From NCBI RefSeq assembly GCF_016028255.1, contig NZ_CP065707.1, positions 1,689,001 through 1,753,000 of the forward strand: a DNA stretch of 64,000 bases, written 5' to 3'. The number at the start of each line of letters is the position of its first letter. The stretch's first letter is position 1. This DNA is from Streptococcus oralis (lineage in GTDB: Bacteria > Bacillota > Bacilli > Lactobacillales > Streptococcaceae). Positions 36,489 through 45,173 of this stretch are shown in pieces. A program made the position numbers and the translations under genes. The notes beneath the pieces are model-generated. The model was not told the DNA's origin. It worked only from the letters and a program-made list of their open reading frames with translations, and made no database searches.

Positions 36489-37419
36489 TTTTAAACTCCT
36501 GTTTTACAGCCTTGCATCCTTGCACACTTCCACGACGGCGCATCTCAGTTTCAATAGCATTTAGCACTTCCCATTTATTGAGGCTCCACATGGGACCAAT
36601 CAGCATATCTCTAGGCGCATCTCCCGTGATTCGGTGGATGACGATATGCTTGGGAATAATTTCCAGTTGGTCACAAATGACCTTGACATACTCATCCTGA
36701 CTCATCAGTTGCAAGCGTCCTTCGTGGTAATCCCGCTGCATCCGTGTATTAGTCATGAGGTGAAGCAAGTGCAGCTTAATACCCTGAATATCATTATCTG
36801 TGACACAGCGACGGACATTTTCAATCATCATCTCATGAGTCTCACCGGGCAAACCATTGATCAAATGGGAAACAATCTCAATCTTGGGATATTTCCTCAA
36901 GCGTTTTACTGTTTCCACATACAATTCATAAGAATGGGCACGGTTAATCAAGTCAGATGTTGCTTCAAAGGTGGTCTGTAAGCCCAATTCTACCGTCACA
37001 TGCATGCGTTCCGATAACTCAGCCAAATATTCGATGGTTTCGTCTGGTAAACAGTCTGGACGCGTTCCGATATTGATTCCTACTACACCTGGCTCATTGA
37101 TAGCCTGCTCGTAACGTTCCCGAATCACCTCTACCTTTTCATGGGTGTTGGTAAAGTTTTGAAAATAAACCAGATACTTTTTAACATCTGGCCATTTGCG
37201 GTGCATAAAGTCAATTTCCTTATAAAATTGCTCACGGATAGGGGCATCCGGTGCCACGATGGCATCTCCAGAACCAGAAACCGTACAAAAAGTACAGCCC
37301 CCATGGGCTACAGTTCCATCCCGATTTGGACAGTCAAATCCCGCATCGATAGGAACTTTGAAAGTCTTTTCTCCAAAAAGTTTTCGATAATAATCATTCA
37401 AGGTATTATAAGATTTCAT
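36472..37419 (-). CDS. TIGR01212 family radical SAM protein (YtqA-like)
   Basis: A 315-residue radical SAM protein with an Elp3-like core. The cluster-binding region is FDCPNRDGTVAHGGCTFC (Cys-x9-Cys-x2-Cys), and GINIGTRPDCLPDETIEYL follows. Function unproven; it commonly adjoins the YtqB methyltransferase, which suggests joint tRNA modification. The start at 37419 (MKSYNTLNDYY) is family-standard. It has no Shine-Dalgarno, and a full promoter ends 7 nt before the ATG, so the transcript is probably leaderless. Confidence 0.9.
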   Translation of the reverse strand: MKSYNTLNDYYRKLFGEKTFKVPIDAGFDCPNRDGTVAHGGCTFCTVSGSGDAIVAPDAPIREQFYKEIDFMHRKWPDVKKYLVYFQNFTNTHEKVEVIRERYEQAINEPGVVGINIGTRPDCLPDETIEYLAELSERMHVTVELGLQTTFEATSDLINRAHSYELYVETVKRLRKYPKIEIVSHLINGLPGETHEMMIENVRRCVTDNDIQGIKLHLLHLMTNTRMQRDYHEGRLQLMSQDEYVKVICDQLEIIPKHIVIHRITGDAPRDMLIGPMWSLNKWEVLNAIETEMRRRGSVQGCKAVKQEFKNEKTT

Positions 37420-37426
37420 AACTTTC

Positions 37427-37455
37427 ATTATAACAAAAAACACCTACAATCTCAA
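37427..37455 (-). promoter_or_regulatory. promoter of TIGR01212 gene (leaderless)
   Basis: Minus strand TTGAGA (37450-37455), 17-bp spacer, TG-T-TATAAT with TATAAT at 37427-37432, then 7 bases (37420-37426) to the ATG at 37419. Confidence 0.8.
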
Positions 37456-37510
37456 AAGCCTGACTTTCCAACAAATTCCCTTGTTTCTCATTTCCTTTAG
37501 CGTTTTTTTA

Positions 37511-37519
37511 TGATACAAT
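37511..37519 (+). promoter_or_regulatory. extended -10 promoter of DUF3397 gene (leaderless)
   Basis: Plus strand TG-A-TACAAT with TACAAT at 37514-37519; 6 bases separate it from the ATG at 37526. No Shine-Dalgarno and no clear -35. Confidence 0.55.
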
Positions 37520-37525
37520 ATGGGT

Positions 37526-37885
37526 ATGATTTTAATGAAAATAGCAGCTACTTTATTGTTAGTATTAACCCTCGTGGTCTCCATCATTGTAACAAAACTT
37601 TTTAAACTGAAAAAACTAGGACTGAACTTTGCGGATGTAGCTTTTCCACTTTTGGTATTTGAGTATTACCTTATCACTGCTAAAGCCTTTACCCACAACT
37701 TTCTACCGCGACTTGGTGTTGCACTTTCTCTCCTAGCCATCCTCCTTGTAGTCTTTTTCCTCGTCAAAAAACGAAGTTTTTATTACCCTAAATTTATCAA
37801 ATTCTTCTGGAGAGCCGGTTTTCTCCTAACTTTAGTCATGTATATCGCTATGATTATAGAGTTGATGATGCTCACATCCCAATAA
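37526..37885 (+). CDS. DUF3397 family membrane protein
   Basis: A 119-residue membrane protein with four hydrophobic segments, basic between the third and fourth (VKKRSFYYPKFIKFFWR). It matches DUF3397, a Firmicutes family of unknown function. Candidate starts are 37520, 37526 and 37535; 37526 (MILMKIAATLL) is favoured because it lies at the distance expected for a leaderless transcript, while the 37520 ATG abuts the -10 box. It is divergent from the TIGR01212 operon and ends in a strong terminator. Confidence 0.85.
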   Translation: MILMKIAATLLLVLTLVVSIIVTKLFKLKKLGLNFADVAFPLLVFEYYLITAKAFTHNFLPRLGVALSLLAILLVVFFLVKKRSFYYPKFIKFFWRAGFLLTLVMYIAMIIELMMLTSQ

Positions 37886-37918
37886 ATCCCTAGAACAATT
37901 GATTCTAGGGATTTTATT
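37884..37918 (+). terminator. terminator after the DUF3397 gene
   Basis: AAATCCCTAGAA and TTCTAGGGATTT pair perfectly (12 bp), followed by TTATTTT. The stem overlaps the stop codon. Confidence 0.9.
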
Positions 37919-37995
37919 TTATAGAAATTTAAGTGTCAGCTAACCCAAACACTTAACAAAGAGCCATCATTTCTTTTAGTTGTAAATCTATGTTA

Positions 37996-39618
37996 CTAAA
38001 ATCGTTTAAATTTTGCTCGCAAGCGATCTGCTTGAGGTTGCCCAATAATCTTATCTAATAGATGGGTAGCAAGACTCATCAAACCATAGAGTCCTCCCCC
38101 GAGGCCTCCGATGAGGGCTACATAAAGGAAACTCCAGAAGCGTCCCGTTGGTTGGAAGAAAAATCCTAAAATCCACTGTAGGAAACCAACCAAAATAAAC
38201 ATGACCATGGTCAAAATCATAATCAAAATTGTCCGTTTTAAGATAATCTTACGACGTGCACCCGTCACCTGACAAATATCTCGGTACATCAGAACATTTG
38301 GAATGATGAGACCGATAGTCGTTGAGATCAAGGGACCATAACTATGGAAAATGGCAATAGCTGGTAACTGCAAGACTAACTTAGCAATTGATCCATAGAC
38401 AAAGTAAAGAACTGCCTTGCGGTTTCGGAACATGGCCTGAAGCATGGGTGACAAGACCATGTACAAACCTAAAATAGTAGACTGCAAAACCGCAAAGACA
38501 AACAAGCCCATGGCCAGACTATCTGGCTTGCCATAAAAAACTGTATAGAGAGGCTCCCCTACCATGACGACTCCAACTGTTGCTGGTAAGAGAAACATAA
38601 AGAGCATGGTCATACTATCTTGAACTAGACGAGCAGCAGCTCTCAAATCACCTTTGACATAATTTTCCGTCAAAAGTGGCAAGCCGACACTTCCAATCGA
38701 GACACCAACAGAGATCAAAATCATGGTGATTTTATTAGGATTGGCTGAGAAATAAGAAAACATGACAACCAAGTCTTCATTGCTGTAGTTGGTAAACCAG
38801 GTCATGCTATTGATGAAGGTCATCTGGTCTAAAATCTGGAAGAGCTGGATGGCTGATCCTGTCAGGATAAAGGGAATGGCTTCCTTGATGGTATCAACCA
38901 AGAGTCGCTTGCTATTGATCTTATCTCGTGTTTCAAATACTTTTTGGAGCAGTCCCTCCTTGGAAAGAAAATAAATCAAGACTGCAAAACTAGCCACCAT
39001 TCCCACAAAGGCAGCAAAGGTAGACTGAGTAACCGCTGATAAGTAATCACCAGAACCCATCTTCATGATAATAAAAGTAGCCAGCAACATCCAGATAACA
39101 CGGATCACCTGCTCGGCGATTTGACTCATAGCATAGGGCTTAAGGTTGTTCATCCCTTGGAAGAATCCCCGGATAACACTCATAGACGGGAAAATCAAGA
39201 CCGCCCAAGCCAAACTCTGCATGATAGGAATCAAGTCTTTCCCCACACCTGATAAGTCTGCTAACCAGGGAGAAAAGAGATACAAGACCAAGGCAAAGAC
39301 TAGTCCCAAGCCCGTCATAAAGCCTAGAAAACTCCGAATCAAGGCAAAGCTATGCTCTTCTTCTCGCATAGTATTATACTTAGCCACTTGTTTGGCAACC
39401 GCAACCGGGATACCCGCTGTCGAAATCAGCAAGAACCAGGCGTAAATATTATAACCCATGGTAAAGAGTCCATTTGCCTTGGCAGCATAGGTCCCCATCC
39501 AGATATACCAGGGAATAATATAGATAGCCCCAAGGAGGCGACTAATAAAGTTACTAGCTGTTAGCCAAGCAGTCCCTCGCAACATCTGGGCTTGCTGGTG
39601 ATTGTTTTCGTTAGACAT
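37996..39618 (-). CDS. YtgP/MurJ-like lipid II flippase (MVF/polysaccharide export family)
   Basis: A 540-residue membrane protein with about 14 hydrophobic segments of the MOP superfamily. The opening LRGTAWLTASNFISRLLGAIYIIPWY and the long pattern of charged loops match YtgP/SpoVB-type proteins; streptococcal YtgP can replace MurJ in E. coli, so lipid II export is the likely role. The start was set at 39618 (MSNENNHQQAQ) with AGGAAG upstream. It is divergent from murE, and the two promoters share one -35 block. Confidence 0.88.
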   Translation of the reverse strand: MSNENNHQQAQMLRGTAWLTASNFISRLLGAIYIIPWYIWMGTYAAKANGLFTMGYNIYAWFLLISTAGIPVAVAKQVAKYNTMREEEHSFALIRSFLGFMTGLGLVFALVLYLFSPWLADLSGVGKDLIPIMQSLAWAVLIFPSMSVIRGFFQGMNNLKPYAMSQIAEQVIRVIWMLLATFIIMKMGSGDYLSAVTQSTFAAFVGMVASFAVLIYFLSKEGLLQKVFETRDKINSKRLLVDTIKEAIPFILTGSAIQLFQILDQMTFINSMTWFTNYSNEDLVVMFSYFSANPNKITMILISVGVSIGSVGLPLLTENYVKGDLRAAARLVQDSMTMLFMFLLPATVGVVMVGEPLYTVFYGKPDSLAMGLFVFAVLQSTILGLYMVLSPMLQAMFRNRKAVLYFVYGSIAKLVLQLPAIAIFHSYGPLISTTIGLIIPNVLMYRDICQVTGARRKIILKRTILIMILTMVMFILVGFLQWILGFFFQPTGRFWSFLYVALIGGLGGGLYGLMSLATHLLDKIIGQPQADRLRAKFKRF

Positions 39619-39665
39619 AGCTTCCTCATTCAATTTTGATAACTAGGAAATTTTCCTCATCTTCC

Positions 39666-39694
39666 ATTATAAACTTTTCCTTGTTACTTGTAAA
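39666..39694 (-). promoter_or_regulatory. promoter of the flippase gene, overlapping the murE promoter
   Basis: Minus strand TTTACA (39689-39694), 17-bp spacer, TATAAT (39666-39671). Its -35 occupies the same bases as the murE -35 on the other strand. Confidence 0.85.
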
Positions 39695-39716
39695 ATTCGG
39701 GCTTGAAGTTTATAAT
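39688..39716 (+). promoter_or_regulatory. promoter of murE (leaderless)
   Basis: Plus strand TTGTAA (39688-39693), 17-bp spacer, TATAAT (39711-39716), then 7 bases to the ATG at 39724. Confidence 0.85.
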
Positions 39717-39723
39717 AGAAAGT

Positions 39724-41169
39724 ATGATTAAGATTGAAACCGTATTAGATATACTAAAGAAAGATGGCCTTTTTCGTGAGATTATTGACCAAGGTTATTA
39801 CCACTACAACTACAGTGAAGTTGTTTTTGATAGTATCAGTTACGACAGTCGTAAAGTTAAAGAACAGAGCCTATTTTTCGTTAAGGGAGCTTCTTTTAAA
39901 AAAGAATTCCTTACCTCTGCTATTACACATGGTCTCGGATGGTATATAGCTGAGCAAGACTACGAAGTTGGTATTCCTGTCATCGTTGTGAACGATATCA
40001 AAAAAGCCATGAGTTTAATTGCGATGGAATTCTATGGCAATCCACAAAAAAAACTCAAAATTCTCGCTTTCACAGGGACCAAAGGAAAGACAACAGCAGC
40101 TTACTTTGCTTACCACATCCTATCTCAACGCTACCCAACAGCCCTCTTGTCAACTATGAACACAACTCTGGATGGCGAGACCTTCTTTAAATCTTCCTTC
40201 TCAACGCCTGAAAATATCGATCTTTTTGACATGATGGCTCAGGCTGTTAAGAATGGAAGAACCCATCTTGTAATGGAAGTCTCTAGCCAAGCCTATCTTG
40301 TTCATCGAGTCTATGGTCTGACCTTTGATGTAGGTGTCTTTCTTAACATCACTCCTGACCATATCGGTCCGATTGAGCATCCTAGCTTTGAAGATTACTT
40401 CTACCACAAACGTCTCTTGATGAAAAATAGCCGAGCAGTTGTCATTAACAGCGACATGGACCACTTTTCTGTATTGAAAGAACAAGTGGAAGATCAAGAA
40501 CATGACTTCTATGGTAGCCAGTCAAGTAACCAAATCGAGAACTCCAAAGCCTTTAGCTTTTCCGCTACAGGTAAACTCGCTGGTGATTATGATATCCAAC
40601 TCATCGGTCACTTCAATCAAGAAAATGCCGTTGCTGCAGGACTTGCCTGTCTTCGTCTAGGTGCCAGTCTTGAAGATATCAAAAAAGGGATCGCTGCAAC
40701 CCGCGTCCCTGGACGTATGGAAGTTCTCACTCAGAAAAATGGAGCCAAGGTCTTCATAGACTATGCTCACAATGGTGACAGTCTGAAAAAACTGATTTCT
40801 GTTGTTGAAACCCATCAAACTGGAAAGATCGCTCTGGTTCTCGGTTCGACTGGAAACAAGGGTGAAAGTCGTCGCAAAGACTTTGGACTCCTTCTCGATC
40901 AACATCCTGAAATTCAAGTCTTTCTAACTGCGGATGACCCCAACTATGAAGATCCAATGACCATTGCTGAAGAAATCAGTAGCTATATCAGTCATCCTGT
41001 TGAAAAGATTGTCGATCGTGAACAAGCCATCAAGGCAGCTATGGCCATCACAAATCAAGAACTCGATGCCGTGATTATTGCTGGTAAGGGAGCTGATTGC
41101 TACCAGATCGTCCAAGGAAAGAAAGAAGATTATCCTGGAGATGCGGCTATCGCAGAACGTTATCTATAA
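39724..41169 (+). CDS. murE: UDP-MurNAc-L-Ala-D-Glu:L-lysine ligase
   Basis: Adds L-lysine to the peptidoglycan precursor. The 481 residues have an N-terminal UDP-binding domain ([20 protein letters not shown]), the ATP-binding [16 protein letters not shown] near residue 117 and a C-terminal domain. The position that is DNPR in diaminopimelate-adding enzymes reads DDPNYEDP, consistent with lysine. The open frame extends to 39703, but ATG 39724 ([11 protein letters not shown]) is family-standard and the upstream extension lies in the promoter. No Shine-Dalgarno is present, so it is probably leaderless. Confidence 0.96.
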   Translation: MIKIETVLDILKKDGLFREIIDQGYYHYNYSEVVFDSISYDSRKVKEQSLFFVKGASFKKEFLTSAITHGLGWYIAEQDYEVGIPVIVVNDIKKAMSLIAMEFYGNPQKKLKILAFTGTKGKTTAAYFAYHILSQRYPTALLSTMNTTLDGETFFKSSFSTPENIDLFDMMAQAVKNGRTHLVMEVSSQAYLVHRVYGLTFDVGVFLNITPDHIGPIEHPSFEDYFYHKRLLMKNSRAVVINSDMDHFSVLKEQVEDQEHDFYGSQSSNQIENSKAFSFSATGKLAGDYDIQLIGHFNQENAVAAGLACLRLGASLEDIKKGIAATRVPGRMEVLTQKNGAKVFIDYAHNGDSLKKLISVVETHQTGKIALVLGSTGNKGESRRKDFGLLLDQHPEIQVFLTADDPNYEDPMTIAEEISSYISHPVEKIVDREQAIKAAMAITNQELDAVIIAGKGADCYQIVQGKKEDYPGDAAIAERYL

Positions 41170-41202
41170 AAAAATCAAGGGAAGCATTCCCTTGATTTTT
41201 TT
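41168..41202. terminator. bidirectional terminator between murE and the CsbD gene
   Basis: AAAAATCAAGGGAA and TTCCCTTGATTTTT pair around GCA; T-runs follow on both strands. The genes converge. Confidence 0.9.
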
Positions 41203-41401
41203 AGTCTTCTTTCTTAAATGAATTTTTAAGACCTTCAACGGCACCTTCTACAGCACCTTTAGCATCTTCAACTACTTCTTTTGCTTTCGCAACTGTTTTT
41301 TCTACAGCGCCTTCTGCTTCTGTCTTGCTATCGCCAGTAACTTTACCAAATCCTTCTTTGATAGCACCAGTTGCTTGATCCAATTTATTTTCAAGTGACA
41401 T
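41201..41401 (-). CDS. CsbD family stress-response protein
   Basis: A 66-residue hydrophilic, alanine/lysine/glutamate-rich protein. The opening [23 protein letters not shown] is the CsbD signature; family members are induced by general stress and their function is unknown. Start ATG 41401 has GGAGACAGAGCT upstream; the longer frame lacks support. Upstream is a palindrome and a near-cre sequence. Confidence 0.92.
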   Translation of the reverse strand: MSLENKLDQATGAIKEGFGKVTGDSKTEAEGAVEKTVAKAKEVVEDAKGAVEGAVEGLKNSFKKED

Positions 41402-41426
41402 AGCTCTGTCTCCTTTGCTTTTAATA

Positions 41427-41448
41427 CGATAAACGTTATCGCTTACAT
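41427..41448 (-). promoter_or_regulatory. palindrome and near-cre site upstream of the CsbD gene
   Basis: CGATAA-ACG-TTATCG (41427-41441) is a perfect inverted repeat. On the minus strand ATGTAAGCGATAACG (41434-41448) fits the CcpA cre consensus except at the last base. It lies 26-47 bases before the start codon. Confidence 0.45.
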
Positions 41449-41502
41449 TCAGTTTATGCTTATTCTTTAGCAAAGTCAAACAATCTGCTCAAAATGTAGC
41501 AA

Positions 41503-42153
41503 TTAAGGAAAATAGAAAGTCAACCGTTCCTTGTCGAAATCAACAATCAACTCATACTTCCCTTCTTCGTTTTGCACAACATAGCCTAAAACGACTAAAC
41601 TTTCCACAAAGATATCACGGCGTTTCTGCATGAGCTGGTCCTTTTTGAGAAATTTCAGTAAAAAAGTCGTCATATACTTGAGGGCGTACTCAGGATTAAC
41701 ATCTCCTAAAATAGCATAGAGTTCCTGCTGTTTTTCTGTCAAAGGATATTGATTCTTGACCTTGTAGAAATAGTTAGACAGGGTCATCTTTTCTCTAGCA
41801 AAATCTGTAGATTCGACTAAAATGGCAGCATTGGTTTGATTGCACAATTCCGTCTCAAAAGTTTTCTCCAGCAAGGCTTGATAAACTGGACTATCCTCTC
41901 TGACAAAAATTTCTTGGTCAAGGACCAGACTATCTATTGATTCTAGAAAAGGGAGATTGAGGGAATAGCGTTTATTTTCCCTTCGGATCAATCCTGCCTT
42001 TATATACTCTTCCATGAGTTTATCAACTGCCACATCTGGAAACTGGGCCTTGATTTCTCGGAGGATCACATCGTCATGCTGGTCCAGATAGTCCACCAAA
42101 TCTATAAAAAATGGCTGCCGAGTCAAACGAGATGGATTAAAAATCTGAATCAT
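41503..42153 (-). CDS. DUF1803 domain-containing protein
   Basis: A 216-residue soluble protein whose opening IFNPSRLTRQPFFIDLVDYLDQHDDVILREIKAQFP matches the streptococcal DUF1803 family. The first third looks like a winged helix (VDKLMEEYIKAGLIRRENKRYSL), so nucleic-acid binding is possible but unproven. It overlaps the YiiX-like gene by 17 bases. Confidence 0.8.
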   Translation of the reverse strand: MIQIFNPSRLTRQPFFIDLVDYLDQHDDVILREIKAQFPDVAVDKLMEEYIKAGLIRRENKRYSLNLPFLESIDSLVLDQEIFVREDSPVYQALLEKTFETELCNQTNAAILVESTDFAREKMTLSNYFYKVKNQYPLTEKQQELYAILGDVNPEYALKYMTTFLLKFLKKDQLMQKRRDIFVESLVVLGYVVQNEEGKYELIVDFDKERLTFYFP

Positions 42154-42649
42154 GAAGATTCCTTTCTTTACATTCTAAAAGGGGGGATGCTGCTAGTTGA
42201 CTAGGATTGGTCCCTGGTTGATTCAGAGGCACTGGAAGTTCGAGTTTCCTGTAGTATTCCCTCCAAAAATCACTGATCTCCTGCTCCCCGTCCCCAAATT
42301 TCATGGGAATAGTTTCAAAAATCGGTAGGATTTCAGCGATATACTGGGAGCAATAAAAGCCATTCCCATCTGGATAAAAAGAGGCATTATAGGGTGCACC
42401 CAAATGTTTGCTAGCTCTCTCTTTTACCAAGTCAGCTTCCAGCTCTGGATAGACATAAAGATCGTAAAGATGAGTTGGTTCAAAAAATTCAGCCGGTTCT
42501 TGACAAATGACACCAGCTTTCCCACTAGCATGGTAGATGAAACCGTCCAAAAAGATGGCTACATGACTATAGTTCCCAGTAGAAGCCTGGATAGCCTGCC
42601 CCATATCTGAAAGATCCTTCACAAAAATCAAATCACCATTTTCTAACAT
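42137..42649 (-). CDS. YiiX-like permuted papain-fold (NlpC/P60-related) protein
   Basis: A 170-residue permuted NlpC/P60-type protein of the YiiX/YebB-like group. The order is reversed compared with classic NlpC/P60: the histidine comes first in GNYSHVAIFLDG, and the cysteine later in NGFYCSQYIAEI near residue 107. It may cleave amide or thioester bonds. No signal peptide, so it should act in the cytoplasm. Start follows AGAAAG; it leads the pair with DUF1803. Confidence 0.82.
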   Translation of the reverse strand: MLENGDLIFVKDLSDMGQAIQASTGNYSHVAIFLDGFIYHASGKAGVICQEPAEFFEPTHLYDLYVYPELEADLVKERASKHLGAPYNASFYPDGNGFYCSQYIAEILPIFETIPMKFGDGEQEISDFWREYYRKLELPVPLNQPGTNPSQLAASPLLECKERNLHDSDF

Positions 42650-42666
42650 CTTTCTCTCCTAGAAAA

Positions 42667-42712
42667 AAAGGAGCCGAAACCCCTTTAGCTATATGGAAAA
42701 CAAGTGTTTCCA
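42667..42712 (-). terminator. terminator region after ppaC
   Basis: Two hairpins read on the minus strand: TGGAAACACTTGTTTTCCA (42694-42712) and then AAAGGGG / CTCCTTT (42667-42686), the latter followed by a run of T. It also lies just before the YiiX-like gene's ribosome-binding site. Confidence 0.75.
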
Positions 42713-42735
42713 CGTTTCGATTATCACTCAGGTTA

Positions 42736-43671
42736 TTAGCCATTAAAGCTTTCAGTCAACTGAGGCACCACTTGTTTCTTACGTGAAACAGCACCTGGAA
42801 GGAAAGCGTGGTTGTTTTCAAGTTTGAAGTTAAAGGCTGCTTCGACCTTGTCCATGTTTGACCCAAGAGCAAGGATTTCTGAGTTTGAGTTGACGATGTC
42901 TGTAATCATCAAGACAAAGTCAGAGTAGCCGTTTGCCGCATTAGCCGCTTGCATTGCTGCTTCGATTTCAGCTTGGCGTTCCAAGACTTCAGCAATATCA
43001 ACTGTGTTCACTTGGGCAACACGAACTTTATTTCCGTTGAGTTCAAAAGTCTTAGCATCGATGTCAATCAATTCTTCAGCAGATTTGCTAGCCAAGTTTG
43101 TACCAGCCTTGAGCATAGCAAGACCGTACTCTTCCAAGTTGACACCAGCTAATTCAGCCAATTCAGGCGCAATCACTTTATCAGATGGGTGAGTTGTTGG
43201 AGATTTCAAAAGAAGAGTATCTGAAATCAAACCTGAAAGCATCAAACCTGCGATTTCTTTAGGAACTGCTACACCATGTTCTTTGAACATGCGGTAAACG
43301 ATAGATGAAGCTGATCCAACTGGCTCCAAACGCATGTAGAGTGGGCTGGCAGTTTCAAAGTTAGCCACACGGTGGTGATCCACAACTCCGTAAACTTCTA
43401 CTTCAGCGATATCTGACACTGATTGTTGGAATTCATTGTGGTCAGTCAAGATGACTTGTTCTGCGCCTTCTGCTTTAGCAGATGTAATAACACGCGGTGC
43501 TTCCACACCAAAATAGTTCAAAACAAAAGCTGTTTCTTCATTTGGAGTACCGAGAGCTACTGCTTCCGTGTCCAATCCATAAGCTTCTTTTGCAAGATAG
43601 GCAAAGGCTACAGATGACCCGATGGCATCTGAGTCTGGATTTTGGTGACCAAATACTAGAATCTTAGACAT
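42736..43671 (-). CDS. ppaC: manganese-dependent inorganic pyrophosphatase (family II)
   Basis: Hydrolyses pyrophosphate to phosphate in the cytoplasm. The 311 residues have the DHH-family metal motifs [18 protein letters not shown] and VDHHRVAN and the C-terminal DHHA2 substrate motif [10 protein letters not shown]. Single-gene unit with its own promoter and terminators. Confidence 0.97.
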   Translation of the reverse strand: MSKILVFGHQNPDSDAIGSSVAFAYLAKEAYGLDTEAVALGTPNEETAFVLNYFGVEAPRVITSAKAEGAEQVILTDHNEFQQSVSDIAEVEVYGVVDHHRVANFETASPLYMRLEPVGSASSIVYRMFKEHGVAVPKEIAGLMLSGLISDTLLLKSPTTHPSDKVIAPELAELAGVNLEEYGLAMLKAGTNLASKSAEELIDIDAKTFELNGNKVRVAQVNTVDIAEVLERQAEIEAAMQAANAANGYSDFVLMITDIVNSNSEILALGSNMDKVEAAFNFKLENNHAFLPGAVSRKKQVVPQLTESFNG

Positions 43672-43700
43672 GATAATACCTCTTTAAATTTATTCATCTT

Positions 43701-43729
43701 ATTTTAGCACTTTTTTCCTCTTTTGACAA
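43701..43729 (-). promoter_or_regulatory. ppaC promoter
   Basis: Minus strand TTGTCA (43724-43729), 17-bp spacer, TAAAAT (43701-43706), then a short leader and GAGG. Confidence 0.75.
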
Positions 43730-43735
43730 AAGTAA

Positions 43736-43755
43736 GAGGAGGCAAAGGACTCCTC
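43736..43755 (-). terminator. weak terminator-like hairpin after the GIY-YIG gene
   Basis: GAGGAG and CTCCTC pair around an 8-base loop just past the stop codon; the minus strand continues with TTACTTTTG. Modest T content. Confidence 0.5.
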
Positions 43756-43756
43756 A

Positions 43757-44041
43757 TTAGATATCAATATGGTTGACTAGATTTTTCTCTTGATTTTCGG
43801 ATAAAAATCGTTCTTTCTGTGGTCTCTTCTTACGTTTGAGGAGAGCTTCTGCAGACATGGCTTCTTCCTTACTGGCAAAACCTTGAGCATAGACGAGTTT
43901 GACTGGCAAGCGAGCTCGTGTATATTTGGCTCCCTTCCCACTATTGTGGACAGCGAGGCGTCTTCTCACGTCCGTCGTATAACCGGTATAATAGGAACCA
44001 TCACGACACTCCAGCACATACATATAAGCCTTATAATCCAT
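43757..44041 (-). CDS. GIY-YIG nuclease-like protein (UPF0213 type)
   Basis: A 94-residue single GIY-YIG domain: [30 protein letters not shown], with the two tyrosine motifs and the arginine helix, and a lysine/arginine-rich end. It belongs to the small UPF0213/YhbQ-type group; target DNA is unknown. The start was set at ATG 44041, which overlaps the methyltransferase gene's end by 11 bases; the long upstream frame lies inside that gene. Confidence 0.92.
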   Translation of the reverse strand: MDYKAYMYVLECRDGSYYTGYTTDVRRRLAVHNSGKGAKYTRARLPVKLVYAQGFASKEEAMSAEALLKRKKRPQKERFLSENQEKNLVNHIDI

Positions 44042-44777
44042 AATAAATCTCTTGAATTTCTGGCGTATAAGAACCATCATCATTGTGAACAATGAGTGGT
44101 GGCAGGACCTTGAAGCCACTTGTCGATCCATCCTTGATAGCTTCGATTAAGAGCATATTGGCCTCCTTCTCTCGTTTAGGATAGACAAATTGCAGGCGCT
44201 TAGGTGCCAAATTGTGGCGTTTGAGCATGTCTAGGATATCCAAGAGCCGATCTGGACGATGAACCATGGCCAAACGGCCATTGGATTTGAGAATACTCTG
44301 AGCACTTCGACAAATTTCTTCTAGGTTAGTTGCAATTTCGTGTCTTGCTAGGAGGTAGTGTTCACTCTCGTTGAGATTGGAATGTGGATCCACCTTGAAA
44401 TAAGGTGGATTGCACAAAATCATATCCACCTTACTTCCTTGAATGTGGGCAGGCATATTTTTCAAATCATCACAGATGACCTGCATCTGCTCTTCCAAGC
44501 CATTCAACTGAACCGAACGCTCCGCCATATCTGCCAAGCGCTCCTGAATCTCTACAGATAATATCTGCGCTTGAGTACGAGTGCTGGCAAAAAGCCCTAC
44601 TGCCCCATTTCCTGCACAAAAGTCCACAATTAAGCCCCGTTTAGGAAAGCGCGGAAAGCGCGACAAGAGTACACTATCCACCGAATAGCTAAACACCTCT
44701 TTATTTTGAATGATTTTGATATCTGTCGAAAAGAGCTGATTGATTCGCTCTCCTGGTTTTAATAATTGTTCTTGCAT
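44031..44777 (-). CDS. tRNA1(Val) (adenine-N6)-methyltransferase-like protein
   Basis: A 248-residue class I methyltransferase of the TrmN6/YfiC type. SAM site [15 protein letters not shown] near residue 50; the N6-adenine signature NPPYFK near residue 126. The likely target is A37 of a tRNA. It overlaps the GIY-YIG gene, a pairing seen in many Firmicutes. Confidence 0.9.
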   Translation of the reverse strand: MQEQLLKPGERINQLFSTDIKIIQNKEVFSYSVDSVLLSRFPRFPKRGLIVDFCAGNGAVGLFASTRTQAQILSVEIQERLADMAERSVQLNGLEEQMQVICDDLKNMPAHIQGSKVDMILCNPPYFKVDPHSNLNESEHYLLARHEIATNLEEICRSAQSILKSNGRLAMVHRPDRLLDILDMLKRHNLAPKRLQFVYPKREKEANMLLIEAIKDGSTSGFKVLPPLIVHNDDGSYTPEIQEIYYGL

Positions 44778-44812
44778 ATACGATTTTAATAAAAGATACG
44801 AAATCTAATAGA

Positions 44813-45172
44813 CTAGTTTTTCTCTTTCAGATTGTTGAGGGCTTCCTTTGTCCAGATCGGCATCATTCGCCCAAGTGGTGCAAATCCGTACTTGATCCGA
44901 TCATTTGAAAAACGTCTCCGTCTTGGCAATTGATGTTTCTCTTCCTCCAAAGTACGGATAGAAAGACTGGCTTTTCCAGTGTATTCGTCAAAATCCACCA
45001 CCTGTACTTGAACCTCATCACCAATTTTCAAAACTTCATAGATATTTTCGATAAATCCTGTCCGAATCTCTGAAATATGAATCAGCCCAATCACCCCTGT
45101 CTCTAATTCGACAAAGGCACCATAGGGCTGAATTCCTGTAATACGCCCATTTAGCTTATCACCAATTTTCAT
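44813..45172 (-). CDS. cvfD: S1 RNA-binding domain protein CvfD-like
   Basis: A 119-residue protein with one S1 domain (MKIGDKLNGRITGIQPYGAFVELETGVIGLIHISEI) and a basic C-terminal tail (HQLPRRRRFSNDRIKYGF). It resembles pneumococcal CvfD and B. subtilis YugI/GSP13, which affect translation and post-transcriptional control. Start ATG 45172 sits 1 base past the TAG of the HAD-cyclophilin gene, whose end supplies the Shine-Dalgarno (GAGGACTAGG). Coupled translation is likely. Confidence 0.9.
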   Translation of the reverse strand: MKIGDKLNGRITGIQPYGAFVELETGVIGLIHISEIRTGFIENIYEVLKIGDEVQVQVVDFDEYTGKASLSIRTLEEEKHQLPRRRRFSNDRIKYGFAPLGRMMPIWTKEALNNLKEKN

Positions 45173-45173
45173 C

